From contig JANATF010000002.1 of assembly GCA_029449245.1 (NCBI GenBank), positions 3,162,001 through 3,226,000 on the forward strand: DNA of 64,000 nt. The letters are read 5' to 3'. The notes under the pieces are model-generated. The model saw only the letters and a program-made list of their open reading frames with translations, made no database searches and had not been told where the DNA came from. The position numbers and the translations under genes are program-made. Each line of letters begins with the position of its first letter. The stretch's first letter is position 1. Positions 35,425-46,102 of this stretch are shown piece after piece. Source of the stretch: Mortierella alpina (lineage: Eukaryota; Mortierellomycota; Mortierellomycetes; Mortierellales; Mortierellaceae).

Positions 35425-36729
35425 ATTGAGAAATAAAGAGAAAGAGAGAGAGAGAATTATCGTGCAAGTGCAAGCGAGCTGTAACGGATCACTGCGCTAT
35501 TGGACGCCCATGGAATTCAGTCTTGTCCAATCATGCAAGATGAACACACCTCTCGCGCGCGCGTGTGTGAATAATGTGGCAGACGCGTTTTCCTCAGATC
35601 ATCCGTTTTTCTGAAAATAGCTCGGCCCTTCCGTTTCGCCTCGGAAACACGGATGGCAAGATAACCGTTCATAAGTAGGGCTATCAACACGAGCGGACGG
35701 AGGAGGGGCCAAAGAACTGAAGGTTAAAAAAAGAAGGTATTTTTGTCAACATATTGTCGTCACTGCTCTCAAGAGTCGCCAAGACAAATAACTCTTTTGC
35801 GCAGATCGTGGCTGCTTACAGCATTGCTGTAGTGACCGAGAAAAAGAGGATGCTCTTATCCTGAGGGTGGCCGAACAGAAGTGAAGAGTGTAGACATCGC
35901 ACCATATCCAAGCAAATGCGGTTCTATGAATAGTTAGCGTGGGGCTGTCGCGTGTGGGCGAGCGGGTTAGGTGGTGGTGGATGCAAGCTGTGGGGGATTG
36001 TTGAGAAAAGTTGGGTGATTTGTTATCCGAGGATCTCTTTGTTTGCTGGTTGCACAAAGGTGAGAAAACGTCGTGACTAGAATGGCAAGAGGCAGCCCTG
36101 CATCATATTGTGTATTCATGCGAACAAGACGGTATACACAACAGCAGCTGAGTGATGAGTGCCCGTTGGGGAGGAGGAGGAGGGGGTTGAATCCAAGGCG
36201 GAGAGAGAGAGAGGGAGAGATAGTAAACAGAGGACTGATTTGTAAAAAAAAGAAAAAAAGAAAAAGGGGGGAGGAGACGCAACGGACAGGGTTTGTTGCT
36301 CCGCAGACTTCCACAGCGAACAATGAGGACTGAGAAGAGTGGAGGGGTGAGGAAAAGAAGGAGAGAGGAGAGAGAGGAGCGAGGAAGAGGAGGAAGGAGC
36401 ATCAAGAGGGCACCGATGTGGCCGCAGGTGGTGCTGTACGACGGCAATAGCTGCTGCAGCAAGAACAAGCCAAAGCCCGTTCATCATTATGTCACCACAG
36501 AGTGCGAAAAGGTTTTTTCTTGTTCTCTTTTGTCTTTTCACCTTCGCTCTGTCCCTCTCTTCCCACACCACCCGTTCGTCCATACAACCATTATATACCT
36601 CATACCGCTCCTCTTCTCTTCAGCCCACATCACTGTTCCCGCCCTTTTGTCTCCCAATCTCATTCGCATTCGCACCTGCATCCACATCCACACCCACCAT
36701 TGCGCCCTCGTCCGCCCACTGCTGCAACC
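35425..36729. other. Intergenic region upstream of the Ser/Pro-rich protein gene
   Basis: It starts with an aataaa at 35432-35437 just after the COG2 stop. From 36160 to 36420 the plus strand is GA-rich, with a poly-A patch at 36244-36266. From 36520 to 36720 it is pyrimidine-rich and leads into the next gene. No domain-bearing frame is present. Confidence 0.6.
35432..35437 (+). terminator. Polyadenylation signal after COG2
   Basis: A canonical aataaa lies 7 bp after the COG2 stop. This is close, so the actual signal may lie further on. Confidence 0.4.
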
Positions 36730-39463
36730 ATGACCATGGTCACCGCTTCCCCGTCCTCACAGGCAGCCGAGGCTCTTCTCAGCCGTGCAAGGCTCCTCTC
36801 CAGCAACGCATACGAGCGCACCCGCTCCGCAACACCCACCGCCTTTGCCGAGGGCGAGGACCTGATCAACGGCTCGTCCTCGCTGCATGCTCGAACCTCG
36901 TCCTCGCCGTCGCTGTCGCCCATCACCCTATCCGCCGCCTCTCTTCACCAGCGCCACCGTAGCTCCTTTAACGACTTTATCCGCGACCACAACAAGCGCC
37001 GCTCATCCGTCCAGCGTCTCTCGTCGGGATCGGCCGCCTCTGCAAAAGCTGCCGCTCAGTCGGAGCAAGATCGCAGTTCCGCTGTCGCTCTGGGCATGAG
37101 CGCAGCGCAGGACGAGAGGAACAGCGATTCTCGAGACTTGCAGAACACAGAAGGCCCTCTTCCTATGACTACTGTTGTTGTCGAGCCCTCAACAAACAAG
37201 CTCGCATCCAACCCTTCGTCATCCTCTGCCTCGTCTACTGCTACCCCCCTTACTCCTTCCACTTCCAACCAGAGCTCTGTTGATAGCCACAACACGGGTG
37301 CACAAACCATTGCACCTTCTGCTTGTCCCACCCCAGAATCGCCCGGTGATCCATCACACACCCTGACCATCTCGACTCGACCTAGGGCGTCCACAATAGA
37401 ATCGACCACAGACAACCGTGAGAACAGCCCAAGCACCCCCTTGGTGGAGGGTGTGCAACCAGGGTCCGCCACGTCAACACTCTCGCCTGTCGACCTGCAT
37501 CGTAAACACCGAAGCGAGAATGGCAGCAGCGGCAGTGGATTAGTACTGGGTATCTTGGAGGTACTTCGAGACGGCGAGGTCTCAGTTCCCTTACATCGCA
37601 CCCCGTCGACGCCCAAGATGACCTTCTCAGGCGCATCCGAACCTAAAAGTGAACCATCGCAGCTGGATCACGCTTCACAGTCAGAGCAGGTAAGCAAGTG
37701 ACTTTGAGAAGCAAAGAAAAAAAAAGGCTACAGTCATGCCCCTGTCCCCCCGTCACCACCCATCGCCCTCTTCTTATCCCTTGTCATTGGGTCGCATGAG
37801 AACAACAGCAGCGAGTTCTTGAACTATGGACGTCTTTGCTGCGAGAAAACGGCTGGAGCAGGTGTCGATCACAAAGTAGCTGAACACGCACTTTTGTCAC
37901 TTGTGCTGTGCCTGGCCCTGAGAGGCCGCACTCTTGGCGCACCGTGTCTTTTTTATTGCGTTCATAGACGAGGGGGCCAATTATTGCACGTCGCCCTTGG
38001 TCTTGGCTGTTGATTCGCTGGCGTGGAATGTCTCGACTTTATCTCTAATCGGTTTCTCCTCAATAACGCTCTAGACCTTGCCCGCCCCTACGCCTTCAGC
38101 CTCAGCAACACCGGCAGCGGCTGTGGTTAGCACAACCCCAGCACCCCAGGAGCAGCAGGCGCAGCAGACGCAAGAGACACAGTCTGCAACACCTCCTGCG
38201 CCAACGTTGGCTGCACCTGCCCTCCCGACCCACGATACCCCAGCGCCTCTCCCTTCATCAAAACCCGCAGCGCCCGAGAAGGGATCGCTAACCGTTGACA
38301 CTGCGTTCCTGAACCGAAAGACCCGCAGCGAGAGCGTATCCACCCAAGGCAGCGTCGAAAGCTGCCCTAGCCCCCAGGCTCCGTCGCCGTCTGTGAAGCA
38401 GGGCAGAAGATCCTCCAAGCTGTTTGGCAAGCTTGTCCCAAAGTTCTTGCAGACGTCCTTCTCTCCCTCCAACACTACAGGTTCCCCGCGCTCGGCCCTC
38501 CCAGCCTCGTCTTCCCCACTGTCGACCTTGACTACACGTCCAGGTCGATCGGCCAGCTTTGCAGGAGGATCATCGAGCTCCATGGTCGCAGGAAAGGGAT
38601 TATCAAGCGGAATTGGCTCGATTGCAGAAGAGACAGCGGACAAAGCATCGGCCTTGCCTCCTCTGCCGCTCGCTCTGCCATCATTGCCAGCTTCCGTGCT
38701 CGAGTCAGGCGAAGACTGGCTGAACACGCCGTCGTCCAAGATGCAAGAGTCCGGGCACATCTCGCCTCCCCCAGCACCTTCTACTTGCAACCCCACTCCA
38801 GACAAGGCTGCTGTACAAACTACGATACCTCCGGCTCAGGAGCAGAGGAGGCAGGAGCCGATCTTTGACTACAAAGTCGAGGTTGAAGATGACTACGAAC
38901 TGGAGTCAAAGAAGCAAGATCGGACTCAGCAGCAAGTCAATGTCGATGCCTTTCCAAATGACATGTCGACCACCCACGAAAGAGAGGAACCGGCCAGCTC
39001 ACCTTATACCATCGATGAGAACTGTGACGATGACTTTTTCCTCAACTCTGTCCTTCGCAAAAAGTCGAGACCGCTATCGCCACCCATGCTCTCGACAGGA
39101 CCCGAAGCCTGGTCTGCAGGAAGAACGCCGTCACTGACCAACTCGTCGTCATCTTCGGGATCGCCCTCTCCTACATCGCCAATGGCACCTTCGTTCGGCT
39201 ATGCGTCGACCCCACTCTCAGCCAGCCCTGTGAACAGTCTGCAGTATCACCATTACCAGCAACAGCAACAACAACAGCAACAGCAGCCCTCCCGATCCAA
39301 CACGTATCCTTCGTCGCAGGTCAACCCTGGCATGGACGAGAAGCGGTCTAGACTTCGTGATGCGGTAGGAGAATGGCGTCGTTCGGCCAATGCCTCGTCT
39401 GGCTCCATGCATTCGGCCAGTGTATCGTACTCCTCCCCGGCCATGCCGGCACTTGCTCTTTGA
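36730..39463 (+). CDS. Ser/Pro-rich disordered protein of unknown function
   Basis: Two exons, 36730-37689 and 38075-39463, are joined at tcagagcag/gtaagc and ctctag/acc, giving 782 residues. The protein is almost wholly low complexity (Ser, Pro, Thr, Ala). A few blocks look conserved or ordered: RSSFNDFIRDHNKRRSSVQR, SSKLFGKLVPKFLQTSF, PIFDYKVEVEDDYELESK, CDDDFFLNSVLRKKSRPLSP and KRSRLRDAVGEWRRSA near the end. Many Ser-Pro and Arg-x-x-Ser sites suggest heavy phosphorylation. A poly-Gln run coded by CAG/CAA lies at 39258-39288. The layout recalls fungal signalling or cell-polarity adaptor proteins, but I recognise no family. The 385-nt intron is longer than most here. The start is the first ATG in gcaaccatgacc, after a pyrimidine-rich leader. 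Confidence 0.75.
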
Positions 39464-41168
39464 AGGCGGCCTCCTTCTCTTGTCGGTTAACTCTTCATAG
39501 TTCTGTATCTTAACTTTATTGTATGTATATCATAATAATACCAACCCTCTCATGAAGGAATGTAAAAGGCACGTTGAGATTAGGCACAAAGAAGTGTTGT
39601 GAAATGGCAGAGGCAGCGTGTATATCCGTCAATTGACTGCGCCCTAGGTAGGAAGTGAAGTGCTACTTCACTTTGAATGCAACTTTGAACGCAGTAACCT
39701 TTTTTTTCGCGATTAGATTGAGTTCTCACTTTCTCTTAATCATAACCTCACACTCAGTTGCACCTCCATTGCTTTACCTCCTGTCCGTCGTCTTTTCGCA
39801 CTCGTTTTCTCGTCAGTCTGCTTTTTGCAAGGCGAGACCTTGGCGACCCTGTTTACGTTTACGGTAAGAAACATTGCTTGGAGGTGGACTCGGTTATGAT
39901 CACCGTATCGATATTCAAACATCCTGCACGAATCCTCGGATGTCTGCCTGCAAACGCCATACGCTATAGGATCTCCCTGTGGCGATGGCGGAGATCTTAC
40001 AGGAGAACCGGGAGAAGGAAGATCTGGCCACCATAGGGCGATTTTTACCCGCCAGATCACGCCGCCGAACAATGAGCGAAAAGGATCTCGAGAAAACTTG
40101 TTCTTCACTCCTACCAAACGCAAGTGGTTGTAGTGGGTTATGCATGTCGGATAAAACATGTGCATTAGAATATTCTTTGCATGGCGTTCACTATTATCGG
40201 GCTACACTTGAACCCCACCCCCATCTCACGCACACCTTTGAGATTTTGGAGGCGATCTTGGGTCCAGGGAGTCCAGTCCCATCATAGCCGCTCAATGAAT
40301 ATACGCGAAAAATCGCGAGTTTTTATTTTCTATTGATCGGTAAAAAAAAAAAAACAGATATCACGAATTGGCAGCACCATGGGGCGTGTTCTGTGGTCAT
40401 CTAAGCAGCAAGGCGCTCGTACAAAGTAAAAGGCCACAAAAAACAAAAAAAAAAAAAAATAAGAAAAAGGTCGAATGTTAGTTGCAAGGTCTACCAATCT
40501 CTTCAGTGACCAACAGAATGGCATTTTTTTTTTTTTTTTTTTGAGCCAGCGATTATCAAGGCGATATACATGCTGAACTGTAGCCCTTTGGGACGCCCCA
40601 CTGTACAAGGTCGGATCAGCACAGAATCGCAGTGAGTACAGTTTTGACAGGCTACTGATGTTGAGACATGCAATGGCACGAGTATAAGCATTGTCCAAGG
40701 TAAGGCGATAGCATCCACTTGTGTGCAACATCATCGCGTCATCTCTAATTTGCTGGTCAGGGGCAATAGAGCAAGAAAAACGCGACTAACTGGACCGGTG
40801 TCTTCACCCACTCACACCGAGTGTAAATGAAGCCAACCTGCATCCAGGCCAATGGGATGAACGGCCACTCCGAACTGTGGCCAGGTGGAGGCTGTGCTAA
40901 GGCTCTGTCCACGCGGCGGCCACTGATGTTGGGAAGTGTAATGGCGCTTACAAACCTCTTTCACCTAACTTCACCCAAACCACGGGCAAGAGTGAAGGGC
41001 CTGTCGTGGACCTGGAACAAAAAAAAGAAGAAGAGTCGCCTTGAAATAACAACTGTACTTGCCTGCGAGGAGAAAGGTTGGGCCGAGAAGAATAGAATAC
41101 CCTTGCCCTCTTATTTCATATTGAAATGGCTCTGGGCCAATGAAATGGCCGGAATCCATATAGTGCCT

Positions 41169-41197
41169 ACCTTTTGTCATACTTCATGACAAAAGGT
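41169..41197. repeat. Perfect 12-bp inverted repeat with 5-bp loop
   Basis: Arms accttttgtcat and atgacaaaaggt flank the loop acttc. The hairpin lies 180 bp downstream of the stop of the acidic-protein gene. Confidence 0.85.
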
Positions 41198-41218
41198 GGC
41201 AATTGACTGTGCCGTTGA

Positions 41219-41288
41219 TCGGCATGAATTTCAGTGCGGACCATGCCGAAAAAAATATCGGCATGAAATTCAGTGTGGACCATGCCGA
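41219..41288. repeat. Two tandem copies of a 31-bp hairpin-forming unit
   Basis: Copies at 41219-41249 and 41258-41288 differ at two of 31 positions. Each begins tcggcatg and ends catgccga, so each unit is itself an inverted repeat with 8-bp arms around a 15-bp loop. An A-rich 8-bp spacer separates them. They lie 90-159 bp past the stop of the gene on the minus strand, probably in or near its 3' untranslated region. Confidence 0.85.
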
Positions 41289-41377
41289 TAAACCAGATTC
41301 GATTGTAGTCTACTGTGATTACCATCGCCAGAACAAAAAAGTACTTTATTAATGTTGTGGTGGTCGAGGTCTTTTGT

Positions 41378-44300
41378 TCACCCATGATGCTCGTCCTTAT
41401 TGTTATCACCAGCGCCATTGCTGCTGGTTTGCTGCTTGAGCAACTTCTTGGCTGCCCGTCGCTGCTGGTTCTTGTTCCTGGAGCTCGAGGGAGATCGTTT
41501 CCTCTTTGCCATCCTGACAAAAATCGAACCAGGACTGTTCTGCGTAGAATCATCAACCTCCTCCCGCTTCTGCTCCTCCTGCTGCTCCTGCTGTAGCTGA
41601 CGATGAACATCTGAACCCTCTTCAACCTCGCTTTCAACTTCCTCGTCCTCCTCATCGCCGTTATCATGGGCTTCATCTTGTCCATGGTCCACTTGCTGCT
41701 CCTCCTCGTCCGTCCTTGTCCCTTTATAACTCAGAGACCCTAGGTCGTCTTTCGGCTGGACGATTTCCTGCTCTAAGGAATCGTCCAAAGATTTTTGCTG
41801 CTGGTGTTGCAAGACCGTCGAAACCGACGCCTTGGTAGGGGACGTCTTTGGTGAGGGTGCCTTAACAGCAGCAGAAGCCATGACCGAGGATGAGACCCGA
41901 TTCTTCTTCTCCATGGTCGCAACAAACGACGACCCAAACCCAAACCCTACGCTTGCTGATCCCAGGGGGGCTCCTGCTCCATCCGCAGTACCGCCGCCGC
42001 CGCCGCCCGTTGTAGGGCTCGTTGTCCCGAAGGGCGTCTGTCCAAAAGTAAAAAACGGCGAGACCTGAGAGTGAGGCGGCGAAACAACGCTGAAAGTGGG
42101 CTCTTGGCTATTCGACCTCGAGCCCGCAAGACCCGATCCCGCAGGCGACGGTGGGTTGATGAAGGGACGAAGGGCATGACTTCCGACGACAGTGCTCTGG
42201 ATCACTTTTTCGGCGGCCAGATCGACTATGCCCACCTTGCGCGGGGTCACCACATGTTGGTACGAAGAACTGCCAGAGGAGGTCGTGGACGACATGGAAG
42301 ACGAGAGTGCATGTTGAGGCTCGGATCCACTGCCAGTCGAAGATCGATCCATAGGCCTGATGTCGTTTTCTGCGGTGCCTGAGGTAAGACTCACACGCCG
42401 TCTGGCGAACCCTAATAGCCTTGAGGGGGACATTCCGCGTGCGTTGGCACTTTGTGCAGCCAAATCCACTAGATCTGCCTCTGTCGTTGTTGAGAAGGCA
42501 CTCATGGAAGCTGTGCTTGACGGTGAAACCACTGACGCGAGGCCGAACCCCGCCCGGGAGGGTGTAGGCACACCACTGCAGAATGCTCTCGCCTCCTCCA
42601 CCAGTAATGCAAGCTCCCCCCGCCTGACACTCGGCGGCTGCAGGCTCAAATTAGCTGTCGCGACCGATGGCTCCAAGATCTCGTCGACTGTTCTGGTATC
42701 ATCGACAGGCCCTGTCAAATCCTCGAGAGTCAGTGGAGCTGTGGACGATGGCTGCGAGGGTTGGCTGCTCAAATTTCCTTGCTTTGCTTCAGCGTGCTCG
42801 ATAAACGCCTTGCCCTCACGGACAGTCTGAGCCATAGTGCCGGTCCTTGCGAGTCTTGCCTTCCGGGGCTGTAATAGCGATAGAGCCGCTGTTGCTGTAT
42901 CCGAATCTTCCATGCCCAACTCCATGTTCAACCCACCGCTTGGCAGCGCAGAGTCCGAATGTAGTAGCGGCACCGACACCTCTCTAGCGAATGTATCCTC
43001 ACGCTCCTGAAGTTGTTGATGACTGCTCATGGTTGGAGAAGAGACATAGTTCTCAGCAAACGGATTTCCGCGGACCTGACTGGGCATAGGGGCGAATGAA
43101 GACAGGGCCACACCTTCCTCATGTGCCACAGCCCGCAATCGCTCCAGCAACGACACATGGGCCGCATTGGAATCTGCTGGTAACGAATCTTGTCCTGACG
43201 ATGTGTACTGCGACTGGGGTACAGGCAAAATCGACTCCTGTTCTTGGCCCAAGGCATGCAAATCCATAGAGACAAATGGGTTCCGCAAAGTTGACGTGGA
43301 AACGGTGCTATCTGGCTCCTCACTCTGCTGGCTGAACTGTCCGGTCATAGAGATACTAACTGTTTGCGATTCCTCTATCGTAACTTGTTCCGCGGTGCTG
43401 TGTGATCTTTCCATGTCGGCAATCGATTGCTCAACCAGATCCGATACAGTTGATGTGTTTTGAAGAGCCGTTGAAAAGTCGATTACCACGCTGTTGTCCG
43501 AATCAGCAAACGACCGCAATGGCACCATGTCTTCGAATCCGACAGCGCCGGGTATATCGATGCTTGCGCCTGCATCCATGACTGTACTCAAAGTCTCGGC
43601 ACCGTGCAGCTCAACCAGCATGGCTTCGGGTCTTGCAACATCATCCATCTCCATTACTGGTAGATCCTGTTCCTCGTGGACTTTTGTAGGTTCGAGGTCT
43701 TGTTGTTCATGAACTTCTGTAAACTTGAGAGAGTGGCCTTCGACAGTATCGCTGGCCGAGGCATCCGCGTCCATTGAATCCTCCTCGACGTTTTGAGACG
43801 ACTCCGAGGAGCGCAGAAGCTCCATGGTCTCCTTCAAAAGCTGTGCAGGAGTGCTCTCATCCTCCTCGTTCTCATCATTGTCGTACTCGTCCTCATCCTC
43901 CTGAGCAGACTGAATGTGGACTTCCACGTTGTAATTGTCAGGATCAACTCCTTCACCCTCCTCAATAGTGGTTTCCTTAGTCTCCGCGAGATCCTCGACA
44001 TCCTCCACATCCTCGATATCTTCAATATCCTGCAACTCATCTTGGTGGTCCTCTGCCTGCTCTTTGTTGGCATCATCGTCCAGTTCATAGGGCTCAGACT
44101 CCAGTTCAATAGCATGACCAGACTCGTCCTCATCCTCGCCAACACTGCTGTCTGTGATGTAGTCATCCTGATCCTGAGAATCGTGTTCAGCATTGCTGTA
44201 GGGTTCCTCATCATCCTCAAATGCCACAGCTCCAGATTCCTCGGCGCTTAGGACCTCATCGTCATCGCTGTCTAGAAGGAGGACGGCATCGCCGTTAGAG

Positions 44301-45789
44301 CGGTCGCCCCCTCCGGCAACACTATGCTCGGCAGACTCCATAGACCAATCCCTTGACAAATTTCTGGGCGGTGATGCAGCCGAGTCATCCCTAGTCTTTG
44401 GTTCCACAGGCTGCCTGGTGAATGCCGTCTCCTTGTCCTCCATATTAGAATCCGAGTATTCATCCTGTCCTTCGTTGGATTCAACATCTTCGTGGTCATC
44501 GACTGAATGTGTCTCCAGTTCAGCATCATCCTGAGCGTGCTCTGCATCGTCATCAGAGATTTTGCTCTGCTGGTATGCTTCAGGTCGTCCCCCAGCCACT
44601 GGCGGCTGTCTTGGAATGCCCATGGGTCCTCGCAGCAACCTGTTCTGCTCGTTACGCTGTCGACGGCGTATATCCTCCTCTTCATCGGAATCGTCCAGAT
44701 CCACAATCTCCTCTGGCTCGTAATCCTCGTCCTCGGGCTCTTGATCGCTTGCTTCTTCCTCATCCTCATAGTCCTCTTCACTGTCGTAATCCTCATAGTC
44801 ATGCTCCTCGCCAGGATGGCTGTCTATCTCCTCAAGCGCCTCGACTGCGTCATCCTCGACATCCTCCTCGTTGTCAGACGATAAGAGCTCGACGATGCTA
44901 GAGTCACTGTCGACCCCGCCATTTGCTTGAAAAAAAAAGAAGGAAACGAAGAGAAAAAATGTTTGACGGTCAGAGGGCGTGCCAACATGCTCAAGACACT
45001 ACCCTGGGTTTGTAGAAGCTCTTTTTTGCTCAATTTACCTGCATGGTCGGGAGATTCTTCCCGCTCCACTATTACTGGGGGTTTGTGTCGCGGCAGTGCT
45101 GCAGGTTTGGGTGCCAATAGCGACTGTTCAGACAGATCGTTCACAACCCGGGAAATGCTGTGTTGATGATGTGAATCCTGAGCGTTGTGTGTGCTAGAGA
45201 GCAAGCTTTCCGTCGGCGCATCCGCAGGAGGCAGTAGATGTCGATAGCCGCTTTTCATCGGTCCCGGCCGTGTCTCTGAAGCAGGCTGTGATACAGAAGA
45301 GAGAGTCGACCATATTGAGCGTGTGGGCGGTTGGATGACCCTGTCGGCGAAACGTTTCTGCGACCTGGCTGGTAAAAGTGTCGGATGTGCGGCGATCGTG
45401 TCCTTCTCCTCGGGCTTGCCTGGGTAGTGTAAGGGCCGATGCAGAGGACGATAGGGATGGAATGCGTTGGGTCGCTTTAGCACCGATGGTGATGACGACG
45501 ACGACGGCGACGCTGGCGAGAAGGCGGGTCGCGCAGGTGTCTTCTTGACTGCCTCGGCCAGGGCTAGGACCCGGTCAAACATGGTCTCGAGCTTGTGGAT
45601 GGTCGGAGCATTGAACGGGTTCTGGCTCGCAGGTGGACTGGGAGGCATCATGCGGATCCGCTGGCGCCGCTCCTGGTAGTCGATGCTGGTCCCATACAGC
45701 ACCTTGGGCTCTGGTGTTGGCGGGGACCGCGCGTCCTGGCTGGAGTGTGTGGTCGCATGGTGAGTGATCGGAGCACGCGCAGAACTCAT
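41378..45789 (-). CDS. Large acidic, disordered protein, possibly nuclear
   Basis: Two exons, 45789-45039 and 44925-41378, are joined after the first base of a codon and give 1432 residues. The N-terminal 250 residues are Pro/Ser-rich with basic patches and NPF. A run of about 350 residues is dominated by Asp and Glu (for example DLDDSDEEEDIRRRQRNEQN and repeats of EDIEDVEDVEDL). The middle is Ser/Thr-rich with NPFVSMDL and NPFAENYV. Further on there are short ordered-looking blocks that recur in variant form (VDLAAQSANARGMSPSRLLG; GIVDLAAEKVIQSTVVGSHA) and FG-type pieces (FFTFGQTPFG, FGFGSSF). The C-terminus is basic (AKRKRSPSSSRNKNQQRRA), a likely nuclear localisation signal. The FG and NLS features hint at a chromatin or nuclear-pore link, but I recognise no family. 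The start is the first ATG in frame. Confidence 0.75.
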
Positions 45790-46102
45790 TTGATTTCCCG
45801 AAAGCACCAAAATTCAAAGAAAGGACGACGACGACAAAAGAATAGGAATGCAGCGCGTTGGCTAGATCGGGCCCTAGATCAAAAACAGGCGTGCAGCTGG
45901 GTTGCAAAGACGCGACTTGGATCAGTGGAGTATGTGCACAAGAACAAGAGGAAGGGAATGGCTGATGCAAACAGGGTCAGAGGAGGGTGGCCATGTTTTA
46001 CAACACAGCGCTGTCAAAATTTATATCCCATCGTATAGGAAATAAAGACCTTTCATCAGGGCATTGCACTCGATCCAATAAGGACATGTATTGTAGGGTG
46101 CT

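Larger units (their letters stand above)
39464..41377. other. Large convergent intergenic region with hairpin repeats at its right end
   Basis: This 1.9-kb stretch lies between two stop codons facing each other. It contains poly-A runs near 40340 and 40447 and an 18-base poly-T run near 40525. The 41169-41288 hairpin cluster is listed separately. One open frame, 39985-40287 (+), reads MAEILQENREKEDLATIGRF at its start and looks more protein-like than others here, but it has no recognised domain. Confidence 0.6.
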
